Shown in pieces: positions 40,843 through 50,031 of a stretch of DNA of 64,000 nucleotides. The notes under the pieces were generated by a model. The model worked only from the letters and a program-made list of their open reading frames with translations, had not been told where the DNA came from and made no database searches. Numbering within the stretch: position 1 is the first letter of the stretch; each line of letters opens with the position of its first letter. This stretch comes from Marinomonas spartinae (GTDB lineage Bacteria > Pseudomonadota > Gammaproteobacteria > Pseudomonadales > Marinomonadaceae). The position numbers and the translations under genes were made by a program. The stretch is taken from assembly GCF_900089775.1 (NCBI RefSeq), contig NZ_FLOB01000014.1:33314-97313 (forward strand), given 5' to 3'.

Positions 40843-41997
40843 ATGAAAGCATTAATTATTGGGGCTGGCATCGGTGGCATGTCGGCCGCAGCAGCCTTGA
40901 AGCAGCAAGGTGTTGATTGTGATGTCTTTGAAGCGGTAAAAGAGATTAAGCCTGTTGGGGCGGCCATTTCAGTCTGGTCTAACGGGGTGAAGTGTATGAA
41001 TCATTTGGGGATGGGGCATATTATGGATGATCTTGGTGGGCCTATGCGAGCAATGGCATACCAAGATGGCAAGTCTGGCGTGACCATGACTCAGTTTAGT
41101 CTCATACCCTTGATTGAGGCTGTGGGAGAGCGACCTTGCCCTGTTGCTCGCGCAGGATTGCAAGCGCAGATGATTGATCACTGGGGAAGAGACAAGGTCC
41201 AGTTTGCGAAACGACTAGAGCGTGTTGAACAAACCAATGCTGGTGTGGTGGCTCATTTTACCGATGGTAGTATTGCCCAAGGGGATTTTATGATTGCTGC
41301 CGATGGTGCGCATTCCGTCGCACGCTCCCATGTCCTTGGCTATCAAGCTCAACGACGTTATGCGGGGTATGTTAATTGGAATGGTTTGGTGACGGCAGAT
41401 AAAGAAATTGCGCCATTAGAGCAATGGACGACCTTCGTTGGTGATGGAAAGCGTGTGTCTGTGATGCCTATTGCTGGTGGGCAGTTTTACTTTTTCTTTG
41501 ATGTGCCATTACCTCTTGGTTTGCCAGAAGACCGTGCAACGGTGAAAGAGAATCTAAAGACCTACTTTGAAGGCTGGGCAGATCCTGTCCAACTCTTGAT
41601 TGAACGGATTGATCCTAAAACGACAAATCGTATCGAAATCCACGATATTGAACCTTTTAATAGTTTCGTAAAAGGCCGTGTTGCTTTGTTGGGTGACTCA
41701 GCCCATTCCACTACACCAGACATTGGGCAGGGTGGTTGTTCTGCAATGGAAGATGCCGTCGTCCTAGGGCAGTGTTTTGCCAAAACAAAAGAAGTAAAAG
41801 AAGCGCTATTACAATACCAAAGCTTGCGACATGAAAGAGCCAAAGACTTGGTATTAAAGGCTCGTAAGCGTTGTGATGTGACCCACGGAAAAGATATGTT
41901 GGTAACGCAAGCTTGGTATGATGAATTAAAACAAGAAACAGGTGAAAACATTATAGCTGGTCTTAAGGATACTATTTTAGGTGGCCCTCTAGGTTAA
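40843..41997 (+). CDS. hpxO: FAD-dependent urate hydroxylase HpxO
   Basis: Flavoprotein that oxidises urate to 5-hydroxyisourate, opening purine breakdown for nitrogen. I start at 40843 (384 aa), which has AGAGGA 7 nt upstream; the longer frame from 40792 runs over the promoter. The sequence agrees along its length with the Klebsiella HpxO as I recall it: MKALIIGAGIGGMSAAAALK, EIKPVGAAISVW, RYAGYVNWNGLV and ALLGDSAHSTTPDIGQGG. The C-terminus ends KARKRCDVTHGKDM and DTILGGPLG. Its sigma-54-type promoter and the neighbouring glnK-amtB suggest nitrogen control. Confidence 0.94.
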   Translation: MKALIIGAGIGGMSAAAALKQQGVDCDVFEAVKEIKPVGAAISVWSNGVKCMNHLGMGHIMDDLGGPMRAMAYQDGKSGVTMTQFSLIPLIEAVGERPCPVARAGLQAQMIDHWGRDKVQFAKRLERVEQTNAGVVAHFTDGSIAQGDFMIAADGAHSVARSHVLGYQAQRRYAGYVNWNGLVTADKEIAPLEQWTTFVGDGKRVSVMPIAGGQFYFFFDVPLPLGLPEDRATVKENLKTYFEGWADPVQLLIERIDPKTTNRIEIHDIEPFNSFVKGRVALLGDSAHSTTPDIGQGGCSAMEDAVVLGQCFAKTKEVKEALLQYQSLRHERAKDLVLKARKRCDVTHGKDMLVTQAWYDELKQETGENIIAGLKDTILGGPLG

Positions 41998-42039
41998 ATT
42001 TTCACTTTGGAAATGACTGAATAACTGAATAAAAAGAAG

Positions 42040-42063
42040 AAGGGCGCTCTTGTAAGCGCCCTT
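42040..42063 (-). terminator. Terminator between hpxO and amtB
   Basis: The stem AAGGGCGCT / AGCGCCCTT with loop CTTGTA. On the minus strand it is followed by CTTCTTTTTA, so it terminates amtB. It may also stop hpxO transcripts, less efficiently. Confidence 0.85.
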
Positions 42064-42085
42064 GATATATTTAGGAAGGCAATAA

Positions 42086-43396
42086 TTATTCGTATAGCTG
42101 TTCGCCGTGTAGGGATGTATCAAGGCCTTCGGTTTCTTCTTCTTCGCTGACACGAATGCCCATAACCATATCAATCACTTTAATGATGATAAAGGTCATA
42201 ATTGCATCGTAAACAATGGTAAAGCCGACCCCTTTTGCTTGAATAATGAATTGGCTAAGGATACTGCCGTGCGCATTATCATTAAGGCCAGCACCGCCGA
42301 ATATAGCCGCTGAGAACACACCTGTTAACAGTGCACCAATAATGCCACCTACCGCATGAACACCAAAAGCGTCCAATGAGTCATCATAACCAAGCATTTT
42401 TTTCAGGTAGACAGAAGCCCAGAAAGTGCCAAGACCAGCTGCGATACCGATTGCGAACGCACCGATTGGTCCAACAAAGCCAGATGCAGGGGTAATGGCA
42501 ACGAGACCAGCAACCGCTCCTGAACTCATACCAAGAAGAGTAGGTTTGCCGCGAGCTGCCCATTCAACAAACATCCAAGCCATTGCAGCAACCCCTGTTG
42601 CAATTTGTGTCACGGCCATCGCCATGCCCGCTGTACCATCTGCCGCTAACTCAGAACCCGCGTTGAAACCAAACCAGCCTACCCAAAGAAGAGATGCCCC
42701 AACCATGGTATAGACAAGGTTAACGGGAGGCATTGCTGTTTTTCCATAGCCTTTACGTTTGCCAAGTATTAGCGCGGCCACTAAGCCTGCAACCCCTGCA
42801 TTAATGTGCACAACGGTGCCGCCAGCAAAATCTTGCACACCGTCGCCACCGAGCCAACCGCCACCCCAAACCATATGGGCAATAGGTGAGTAAACTAACA
42901 AAGACCACAGTCCCATAAACCATAGCATGGCAGAAAACTTCATACGTTCTACAACGGCACCAATAATCAATGCTGGTGTAATGATTGCGAAGGTCATCTG
43001 GAAGGTCATGAATACTGATTCAGGAATGGAACCGCTCAATGTTTTATAGCCGATGCCATTTAGAAATAGCGCACTTAGGTTACCTATGAATGCACCGTTG
43101 CCTTTAAAAGCAAGTGAGTAACCTGCGATTGACCAGATAATAGTAATCAAGCAGGTGATCGCGAAAGTCGCGGCGGCAACAGATAACAAGTTTTTACGGC
43201 GCACCATGCCGCCGTAGAAGAGAGCCACACCTGGAATGGTCATCAATAGCACCAGCGCTGTTGATACCATCATCCATGATGTATTACCACTATCAAGGCT
43301 AGGAGTATCTGCCATTGCAGGGGAAGAAATCGCCAATAGGCTGAATAGAGGAAAAGCTCCGCCTATGGTTGATAGTAATCTTTTAATATTCATCAA
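42086..43396 (-). CDS. amtB: Ammonium transporter AmtB
   Basis: Trimeric inner-membrane ammonium channel. A cleavable signal (ending SSPAMA) precedes about 11 membrane helices. Family blocks are ALFYGGMVRRKN, AGGTVVHINAGVAGLVAALILGKR (pore His), NAGSELAADG and the second pore-His motif DAFGVHAVGGIIGALLTG. The C-terminal tail, rich in Glu, would contact the GlnK trimer. 436 residues; tandem ATGs at the start. Downstream of glnK by 45 nt, the classical glnK-amtB operon. Confidence 0.97.
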   Translation of the reverse strand: MMNIKRLLSTIGGAFPLFSLLAISSPAMADTPSLDSGNTSWMMVSTALVLLMTIPGVALFYGGMVRRKNLLSVAAATFAITCLITIIWSIAGYSLAFKGNGAFIGNLSALFLNGIGYKTLSGSIPESVFMTFQMTFAIITPALIIGAVVERMKFSAMLWFMGLWSLLVYSPIAHMVWGGGWLGGDGVQDFAGGTVVHINAGVAGLVAALILGKRKGYGKTAMPPVNLVYTMVGASLLWVGWFGFNAGSELAADGTAGMAMAVTQIATGVAAMAWMFVEWAARGKPTLLGMSSGAVAGLVAITPASGFVGPIGAFAIGIAAGLGTFWASVYLKKMLGYDDSLDAFGVHAVGGIIGALLTGVFSAAIFGGAGLNDNAHGSILSQFIIQAKGVGFTIVYDAIMTFIIIKVIDMVMGIRVSEEEETEGLDTSLHGEQLYE

Positions 43397-43441
43397 TATT
43401 GCCTCTGTTTTAGCTATATTTATGGTGGGGAAGATTATTCA

Positions 43442-44251
<810 letters not shown>

Positions 44252-45223
44252 ATGTGGGTTATAGCTTTGGAACGAAATGCTTCTTTGGATATTCTAAAAT
44301 TATTGATGGCTTTTATGGTGGTTGCATTGCATGCTGGCTTTTTATCTCAAGTGAATGCATTGATGAGCTATTTAACCGTTCAGGGGCTGTTTAGAATTGT
44401 GGTGCCCGTCTTTTTGGTGATTAATGGCTTTTTCTTTTTTTCAGTTGTTTCTGCTGATAAGCATGCATCTTGGTTTAAAAGAATAGCTATTCTCTATGTC
44501 ATCTGGATGACCTTATACTCTGTGTTTTGGTGGCAGTGGACAGATGATTCATGGGAGAGCTTTCTAAATTTATCTGAAACCTTGATTTTTGGATATTATC
44601 ATCTTTGGTATCTATCCGGTATGTTGATGGGGGCTGGATTACTGTACTGTTTTAGAGATGCCTCTAGTGCTTTTTTGTTAACCTGCATCATAGTGACATT
44701 TTTGCTTGGTGTATTTATTCAATATGCAGGTAATTATCAGTGGTTCCATAGTGTTAATGTCAATGAAATATTGACGTTCACCCCTCTTCATAGGGGGCCG
44801 TTACTGCTCTCTTTTCCGTTTCTAGCTATTGGTTTTCTGATCCATAAACACGCATTTCATCAATCTATTTCTTGGCGTGCCGCTATTGTTTTAAGTGTAT
44901 TAGGAATGTTGGCTTTACTGTCAGAGTCCTATACTGATTTTGTATTAACCCACGGACAAAAGGGGTTTGATAACTTTCTTTCTTTGATTGTTGTTTGCCC
45001 AGCACTCTTTCTTCTCTGTATGAAAATGACGACACCATTTGACAGTAAGAAAATTGCTTTATATTCCTCTGCTGTCTTTTTCGTTCACTTATTCTTTCTA
45101 AATATCCTGCGCAATGAGACGAGTCTAGTCGGTATAAAATTGATGCTTCCTGCGATACCTCTTACGCTTGTGGCTGCTTTTTTTCTGATTAAGTTAAATG
45201 CTAGGTGGAAGTATCTTTTGTAA
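44252..45223 (+). CDS. Acyltransferase 3 family membrane protein
   Basis: A 323-residue integral membrane protein with about 10 hydrophobic helices. The N-terminal RNASLDILKLLMAFMVVALHAGF carries the family's catalytic-type His, followed by a VPVFLVINGFFFF helix. YYHLWYLSGML near residue 118 is another family block. Relatives (PF01757, OafA/WecH-like) transfer acyl groups to surface sugars. The acceptor is unknown; no polysaccharide genes are adjacent. The ATG at 44252 lacks a good ribosome site, and the start could be a few codons later. Confidence 0.82.
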   Translation: MWVIALERNASLDILKLLMAFMVVALHAGFLSQVNALMSYLTVQGLFRIVVPVFLVINGFFFFSVVSADKHASWFKRIAILYVIWMTLYSVFWWQWTDDSWESFLNLSETLIFGYYHLWYLSGMLMGAGLLYCFRDASSAFLLTCIIVTFLLGVFIQYAGNYQWFHSVNVNEILTFTPLHRGPLLLSFPFLAIGFLIHKHAFHQSISWRAAIVLSVLGMLALLSESYTDFVLTHGQKGFDNFLSLIVVCPALFLLCMKMTTPFDSKKIALYSSAVFFVHLFFLNILRNETSLVGIKLMLPAIPLTLVAAFFLIKLNARWKYLL

Positions 45224-45243
45224 GAGTTGTTTGACTATGCAGA

Positions 45244-45273
45244 AAAGTTGAGTAAGTAAGCTTACCCAACTTT
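45244..45273. terminator. Bidirectional terminator between the acyltransferase gene and apbE
   Basis: Stem AAAGTTGAGTAAG / CTTACCCAACTTT with a single mismatch and loop TAAG, between two converging genes, 20 nt from one stop and 16 nt from the other. Confidence 0.75.
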
Positions 45274-45288
45274 CATTGTGATGAAGGA

Positions 45289-46359
45289 TTATTTGTCGAA
45301 TTTGAGGCGCTTAGTAGAAGAGAGTGCTTCACTCTCGGAGTTTACAAATTTGCCATTTTTATGTTCTATAAAGAACACCTCGAGATGTTGTTTTTTGGCG
45401 ATTTTAGCCCCTTCGACAGGACCAAGGCATAGCATTGTGGTTGCCCAAGCATCACTGATTCTAGGATCTGTGCCGAAAACAGAAGCAGAAACCAAATCAT
45501 GAGTGACTGGGCGGCCTGTGCTTGGGTTTAGGATATGAGAGTACTCCACACCTTTGTCGTCAAAGTAGTGGTTGTACGTTCCAGATGTATCTAGGGTGAC
45601 GCCTTTTTCATCTTCGATGGTAACGATCTTATATACTTTCTGTGAACCATCTTTTTCTTTGATAGGGCGCTGAATAGCGATGCGCCATTTTTTTCCATCT
45701 GGTTTATGGCCTTTGATTTTCATGTCACCACCAAACTCAACAAGATAGTTATTGATTCCTTTAGATTCAAGTATCTTGCTCAGTTTACCTATGGTGTAGC
45801 CTTCTCCCATGGAGGAGAAATCCAATTGGACTAATGGGTTAGTTTTACGAATAAGTTTGTCTTTTTCGTCAACTTGGATTTTATCCAGTCCCATATCCGC
45901 TTTTGTTGCTGCTATTTCTGCGTCGGTTGGTACATGAAGTGTGTCTTTTTTAAAGCCCCATAAATCAAATAGGGGGCCTATGGTTGGGTCGTAACAACCT
46001 TCTGACTTTTTGTTAATGTCTTTAGCGATGTTGATCAAATCAATAAAATTCTGGGAGGCTGGTTGCCATTTTGTCGATTTACTGGAATTGAATTTGGAAA
46101 TGTAGGAATCTGGTCGATAGGTCGATAATTCTTCATCTATCTGTGCCAAGGTGGTATTGAAAGAAGATTCCACTTCATCAGTCGGTACCGTCTTCTTCGA
46201 CCAAAAAGTGATATGGTAAGTGGTACCTTGGGCATAGCCCTCAATGTGTTGTTCTTGTGGTGGTTTACTGCAGCCAGCTAGTAAACTGGCTGCGAAAATA
46301 ATGGCGGTTAACCCAATAATAGAGGGGCACTTTGAACGATGTAGAGTTGAAGTTTGCAT
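45289..46359 (-). CDS. apbE: FAD:protein FMN transferase ApbE, lipoprotein
   Basis: Periplasmic, lipid-anchored enzyme that covalently attaches FMN from FAD to Thr residues of proteins such as RnfD and RnfG. I start at the ATG at 46359, which directly opens a lipoprotein signal (lipobox LLAGC); a GTG at 46407 only adds an unlikely extension. Signatures are GTTYHITFWSK, LDFSSMGEGYTIGKLSKILE, NNYLVEFGGDMKIKG and the C-terminal SHILNPSTGRPV and SDAWATTMLCLG. About 356 residues. The Rnf operon in this window supplies likely targets. Confidence 0.95.
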   Translation of the reverse strand: MQTSTLHRSKCPSIIGLTAIIFAASLLAGCSKPPQEQHIEGYAQGTTYHITFWSKKTVPTDEVESSFNTTLAQIDEELSTYRPDSYISKFNSSKSTKWQPASQNFIDLINIAKDINKKSEGCYDPTIGPLFDLWGFKKDTLHVPTDAEIAATKADMGLDKIQVDEKDKLIRKTNPLVQLDFSSMGEGYTIGKLSKILESKGINNYLVEFGGDMKIKGHKPDGKKWRIAIQRPIKEKDGSQKVYKIVTIEDEKGVTLDTSGTYNHYFDDKGVEYSHILNPSTGRPVTHDLVSASVFGTDPRISDAWATTMLCLGPVEGAKIAKKQHLEVFFIEHKNGKFVNSESEALSSTKRLKFDK

Positions 46360-46440
46360 GAAGTTCTGTCCACAGAAAATTGGAAGAAGCAGTTTACCAG
46401 TCAGCACAATGTAACTCTAGGGATATTAGGGAGATTATAT

Positions 46441-46454
46441 AAGGTACGAATCAG
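46441..46454 (+). repeat. Partial copy of the dispersed AAGGTACGAAT repeat
   Basis: AAGGTACGAATCAG matches the core of the repeat at 22237 and 37537. TTAGGGA occurs just before it, as if the element had been split by about 8 bases. It lies between apbE and marC. Confidence 0.45.
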
Positions 46455-46480
46455 CCCTTGCTGTTGTTTCGCGCTAAATA

Positions 46481-47098
46481 TTAGGAGCCAAAATGGATTG
46501 CTGCGTTGATTCCTGTGATAAGCATCTGTACACCAATAACGGCAAGAATTAGCCCCATTAAGCGAGTGACAATACTCAATCCGTTCTGACTGACGGAAGA
46601 AAGTATTTTTGAACTGAAAATAAAACAAAAAAATGTAATAAAACACAGAACGAGAAAGACTAATACGGTAATAGCTATTTCTTGCCATCCTCCAGCGGCA
46701 GAATAATTCATGGCAGTTGCGATGGTGCCTGGGCCAGCTAGAAGCGGTACTGCTAAAGGCGAAACCGCCTCGTCTGAGTCGTCGTTATCTTTTGGGCTGT
46801 GGAGTTTTGAACTTTCCCCGTGAAGCATTTGATAGCCCACTAAGAAGACTAAGCATCCCCCGGTTATTCTCAAGGCTGGTAAGGTTATACCGAACAAATG
46901 GAAAAGCGTTTTTCCTAAAACGGAAAAGACTAAAATGATTAAGAACGTCAACAGTAATGCTTTTTTGGCGACTTTAAGTTGCTCTGACTTGCTTTTATGG
47001 CCTGTTAGGCCTGCAAAAACTACCGTATTAGCAATTGGGTTCATAATGGCAAAAAAAGCCATAAACACAGTTAAGGCATGTTCTAACAAAGGGGTCAT
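46481..47098 (-). CDS. MarC family integral membrane protein
   Basis: A 205-residue inner-membrane protein with six predicted helices. The family pattern is seen in FFAIMNPIANTVVFAGLT, ALRITGGCLVFLVGYQML and AVPLLAGPGTIATAM, with the conserved MNP and AGPG turns. The final helix contains RLMGLILAVIGVQMLITG. MarC/UPF0056 proteins are widespread but of unknown function; the once-proposed role in multiple antibiotic resistance was not supported. Single gene; apbE follows downstream on the same strand after about 120 nt. Confidence 0.92.
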   Translation of the reverse strand: MTPLLEHALTVFMAFFAIMNPIANTVVFAGLTGHKSKSEQLKVAKKALLLTFLIILVFSVLGKTLFHLFGITLPALRITGGCLVFLVGYQMLHGESSKLHSPKDNDDSDEAVSPLAVPLLAGPGTIATAMNYSAAGGWQEIAITVLVFLVLCFITFFCFIFSSKILSSVSQNGLSIVTRLMGLILAVIGVQMLITGINAAIHFGS

Positions 47099-47374
47099 TT
47101 GGGCTCGCTTTTAGATTACTGGTCTGGGGGGCAATGTGCTGTGCCATCTAGGATAGCACTATTTTCCCGTAATCTAGCGATAAGGTCTACCCTGACTGGA
47201 GGTTGATTGCTGCCGTTATGACAAGAGGCACTGTTTGGATGGTGCTCTATTCAGTTTTTTATTTTTTTGGTGTATTTAATTCTTTATGGTGTGGCATTAG
47301 TGCTACTCTTGCTTTTCTGGCGACGTTTTTATTCACGTCATTAAGGTCTGTTTTGATAATCTGGAAAGCCAAAC

Positions 47375-47662
47375 ATGAATGTAGAGAAAGCAAAAAAACG
47401 TATAGCCAAACGAGTCAAAATGGGTTTTAAAGGTTACCCACAACTTACCTTAATGTACTTTGGAGAATCGTTAGATCTTGCTAATGAGGTTATCGCTGTG
47501 TTTGTCTTGGAAGATGGTGCTTCCCCTCAAGAGCAGCGTTTTTCTAGTAAGGGAAATGTGCGGGAAGATGAATTCATTCAGTCTGCGTTAGTAAAAATTA
47601 TTGAACGTACAGAGGCAAAAAGTGTCCTAGAAGTTCAGGGGACATCTATTCTTCCACATTAA
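47375..47662 (+). CDS. Conserved-looking hypothetical protein (95 aa)
   Basis: A soluble 95-residue protein. GGAAAG lies 8 nt before the ATG. The N-terminus is basic (KAKKRIAKRVKMGFKGYP), followed by alternating beta-like segments (LTLMYFGESLDLANEVIAVFVLE) and a final helix (ALVKIIERTEAKSVLE). I recall similar unnamed proteins in pseudomonads and marine gammaproteobacteria; no function is known. An overlapping hydrophobic frame at 47203-47430 is less convincing. Confidence 0.7.
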   Translation: MNVEKAKKRIAKRVKMGFKGYPQLTLMYFGESLDLANEVIAVFVLEDGASPQEQRFSSKGNVREDEFIQSALVKIIERTEAKSVLEVQGTSILPH

Positions 47663-47670
47663 AAAGCAAA

Positions 47671-47702
47671 GATTCAGGCGATGCTGAAGGATGGCCTGAA
47701 TC
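47671..47702. terminator. Possible bidirectional terminator
   Basis: Inverted repeat GATTCAGGC / GCCTGAATC with a 14-nt loop between two converging genes. No strong T run, so tentative. Confidence 0.4.
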
Positions 47703-47731
47703 GATACTAAGTATTTTGCTTTTGCCTAGAT

Positions 47732-48238
47732 TTAGGAGCGCCCTAACATGCGAAGAAGGAGTCCATCTTTTAATACATATTGATGGAATAGAGCGGCCAA
47801 TGCATGAAGGAGAATTAAGCCCATCATGATGTTCATGGTGATTTGATGAATATCCCCCAAAACATGAATTTTTAGGTACCAAGAGGCAGCACCAAAAGCG
47901 GGTACTAAGAACATCAACCAGTATAGAGCGATGTGCACCCAGTGGGAGATCTTGTCTAAGGTCTCATTTCCTGCTGTTTTTTGTTCTGGTGTTTTGCTGA
48001 ACAACCTCACGAAAACGCGTATAACCATTAATCCGAGTATGGTTAAGCCCACGTAAATATGAAAATTTCCCACCCAGTTGAGTGTGCTAGAAGCGTTTTC
48101 GATATGTTGGCGTAGCATATGCCCCATACCATCGCTAATAAAGTAGTTCGCAATGATCAAGACAGCAATGGACCAATGTAGAAAAATTTGCGCCATGTTG
48201 TAGGAGGGTGGATTTGTTAATGGTGTCTTAGATGGCAT
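47732..48238 (-). CDS. Cytochrome b561-type membrane protein
   Basis: A four-helix b-type cytochrome of the inner membrane (168 residues). Likely heme-ligand histidines lie in AQIFLHWSIA, GNFHIYVGLT, WVHIALYWLM and the last helices (MGLILLHALAALFHQYVLKDG). Family members (YodB/CybB) transfer electrons from quinol or superoxide. Single gene on the minus strand with a GAGGAA element about 8 nt before the ATG. Redox partner unknown. Confidence 0.92.
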   Translation of the reverse strand: MPSKTPLTNPPSYNMAQIFLHWSIAVLIIANYFISDGMGHMLRQHIENASSTLNWVGNFHIYVGLTILGLMVIRVFVRLFSKTPEQKTAGNETLDKISHWVHIALYWLMFLVPAFGAASWYLKIHVLGDIHQITMNIMMGLILLHALAALFHQYVLKDGLLLRMLGRS

Positions 48239-48479
48239 ATGGTTTTCCTCTTAATCTAATAATGTCTGAATATTAGCAATCAAAGTGTGAAAAAAAGATT
48301 GGGAAGTAAGACTCCCTAAGACCATTCGTTCCTCTGCCAAGTAGCGCGTGCTTATTGTATTTCCTATATACTGTTAACGTATGTTTACTAAGAATATAGA
48401 TCGGTTTTTATCTATATGCGATTTTTGATCGCAGTGATCATTTTTAGTATTTTTAACCACAGGACTTTAAGATATTTTT

Positions 48480-49505
48480 ATGCTGAACACGTCAACAACT
48501 CGTTTGAATAAGTACATTAGCGAAAGTGGTATCTGCTCCAGACGTGATGCAGACCGCTTTATTGAGCAGGGGAATGTGTTTATCAATGGCAAGCGGGCGA
48601 AAGTAGGAGATCAAGTTGCTCCGGGTGATACTGTAAGAGTAAATGGGCAGTTGATTGAGCCAAAAGATGCGGAAGATTTTGTTCTTATTGCATTAAACAA
48701 GCCGGTTGGTATCGTCAGTACGACGGAAAGTGCAGAGCGCGATAATATTGTCAGTTTTGTTGGTCATGGTGTGCGAATTTTTCCTATCGGTCGTTTGGAT
48801 AAAGAGTCGCAAGGTCTAATTTTTTTGACCAATAATGGGGACTTGGTTAACAAGGTGCTTCGCGCTGGAAATAATCACGAAAAAGAGTATTTAGTAACGG
48901 TCAATAAACCGATCACTGAGTCTTTTGTTAGCGGTATGGCGAATGGTGTCCCAATATTGGGGACGATGACGAAAAAGTGTCAAGTATCCAAGGAAGCAAA
49001 TAACGTTTTTCGTATTACCTTGGTTCAAGGGCTGAATCGCCAGATTCGTCGCATGGCAGAGCACTTTGGGTACGAGGTGATCAAGCTTGAACGTGTTCGC
49101 ATTATGCATATTGATCTAAAAGGCTTACCCGTTGGTGAATGGCGGGACTTTACGCCAAAAGAAATAGATCGTTTGTTTAAGGCCATTGAAGGTTCTTCAT
49201 CAGAATCCAATGTGACTTCTAAGAAAAACCACAAAGCTAAACTCTCCTCGGGAGAGCGTCCATCGGTTAAGAAAAAGCCGAACGCCGCATCGGGTAAAAA
49301 CACGCCGGGAAATCGTCATAAGCCCGCAGGAAAGGGGTCGTCTAAAGGGGCAGGACGAACACCTATTGATCAACCTAACAAACCAGGAAAGGGGGCACCG
49401 AATAGCGGGAAGCCAGCAAAAGGAGGTAGATCCCCTGTCGCTGGAAAGTCTCGGCCAGCAAAGCGCTCACCGAGACCGACGAAAGCCAACAAAGGGAGTA
49501 GATAG
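48480..49505 (+). CDS. rluF: 23S rRNA pseudouridine synthase RluF
   Basis: Modifies U2604 of 23S rRNA (E. coli number) in the RsuA family. An N-terminal S4 domain ([20 protein letters not shown]) precedes the catalytic domain with the active Asp in [19 protein letters not shown]. RluF-specific stretches follow ([17 protein letters not shown] and [20 protein letters not shown]). A Lys/Ser/Gly/Pro-rich tail of about 95 residues follows residue 245, longer than in E. coli and probably RNA-binding and disordered. The GNAT gene begins right after its stop. Confidence 0.94.
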   Translation: MLNTSTTRLNKYISESGICSRRDADRFIEQGNVFINGKRAKVGDQVAPGDTVRVNGQLIEPKDAEDFVLIALNKPVGIVSTTESAERDNIVSFVGHGVRIFPIGRLDKESQGLIFLTNNGDLVNKVLRAGNNHEKEYLVTVNKPITESFVSGMANGVPILGTMTKKCQVSKEANNVFRITLVQGLNRQIRRMAEHFGYEVIKLERVRIMHIDLKGLPVGEWRDFTPKEIDRLFKAIEGSSSESNVTSKKNHKAKLSSGERPSVKKKPNAASGKNTPGNRHKPAGKGSSKGAGRTPIDQPNKPGKGAPNSGKPAKGGRSPVAGKSRPAKRSPRPTKANKGSR

Positions 49506-49976
49506 ATGGTGGTCGAACATGATGAAAAGACACTTTTGATTCGTTTGGCTCGCCTAAATGAGGCAATTAGTCTGGCTGATTGTGCGCACCTTTCCTATAA
49601 GAAATATGTTGAGCAACTTGGTCAGCGGCCAGCCCCTATGTTGGAAGATTATATTCAGATTATCCAACAGCACCAAGTTTGGGTGGCAGAATACCATCAT
49701 AGGGTGGTGGGTTTTGCGGTGCTTAAGCAAACAGAAGAGGGATATCTATTAGATAATCTGGCCATTCATCCTGATTATCAAGGGCTAGGGGTTGGTGGGG
49801 CGTTACTTCGTCATGCAGAAGAACAAGCGCGCCAGCTAGGTTATTCCTCTATTTATCTTTATACCCATGAAAGGATGCTGGAAAATCAGGCCCTTTATAG
49901 TAGAAAAGGCTATCGTGAGTATGAGCGTCGCCAAGAAGCAGGTTATTCTCGTGTGTTTATGCGTAAAACACTTTAA
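49506..49976 (+). CDS. GNAT family N-acetyltransferase
   Basis: A 156-residue GCN5-related acetyltransferase. The acetyl-CoA loop is in LAIHPDYQGLGVGGALLRHAEEQA (motif A, Q/RxxGxG/A pattern). The C-terminal NQALYSRKGYREYERR is motif B. The substrate is unknown. Its ATG follows the rluF stop with no spacer, so the genes are translationally coupled, but no functional link is implied. It ends at a bidirectional terminator. Confidence 0.88.
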   Translation: MVVEHDEKTLLIRLARLNEAISLADCAHLSYKKYVEQLGQRPAPMLEDYIQIIQQHQVWVAEYHHRVVGFAVLKQTEEGYLLDNLAIHPDYQGLGVGGALLRHAEEQARQLGYSSIYLYTHERMLENQALYSRKGYREYERRQEAGYSRVFMRKTL

Positions 49977-50011
49977 CGAAACAGGTCGGGCGTGGGCTCG
50001 ACTTGTTTCGT
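49976..50011. terminator. Bidirectional terminator between GNAT and opgH
   Basis: A 13-bp stem, ACGAAACAGGTCG / CGACTTGTTTCGT, with one G-T pair and a 10-nt loop, sits between the converging GNAT and opgH genes. Confidence 0.75.
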
Positions 50012-50031
50012 ATTGATGTTGTTCTCGGACT

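Noticed and set aside
47203..47430. Hydrophobic 75-codon plus-strand frame before the 95-residue hypothetical gene
   Set aside because: It overlaps the better-supported gene at 47375 and its last third is that gene's out-of-frame reading; the hydrophobic start alone is not enough.
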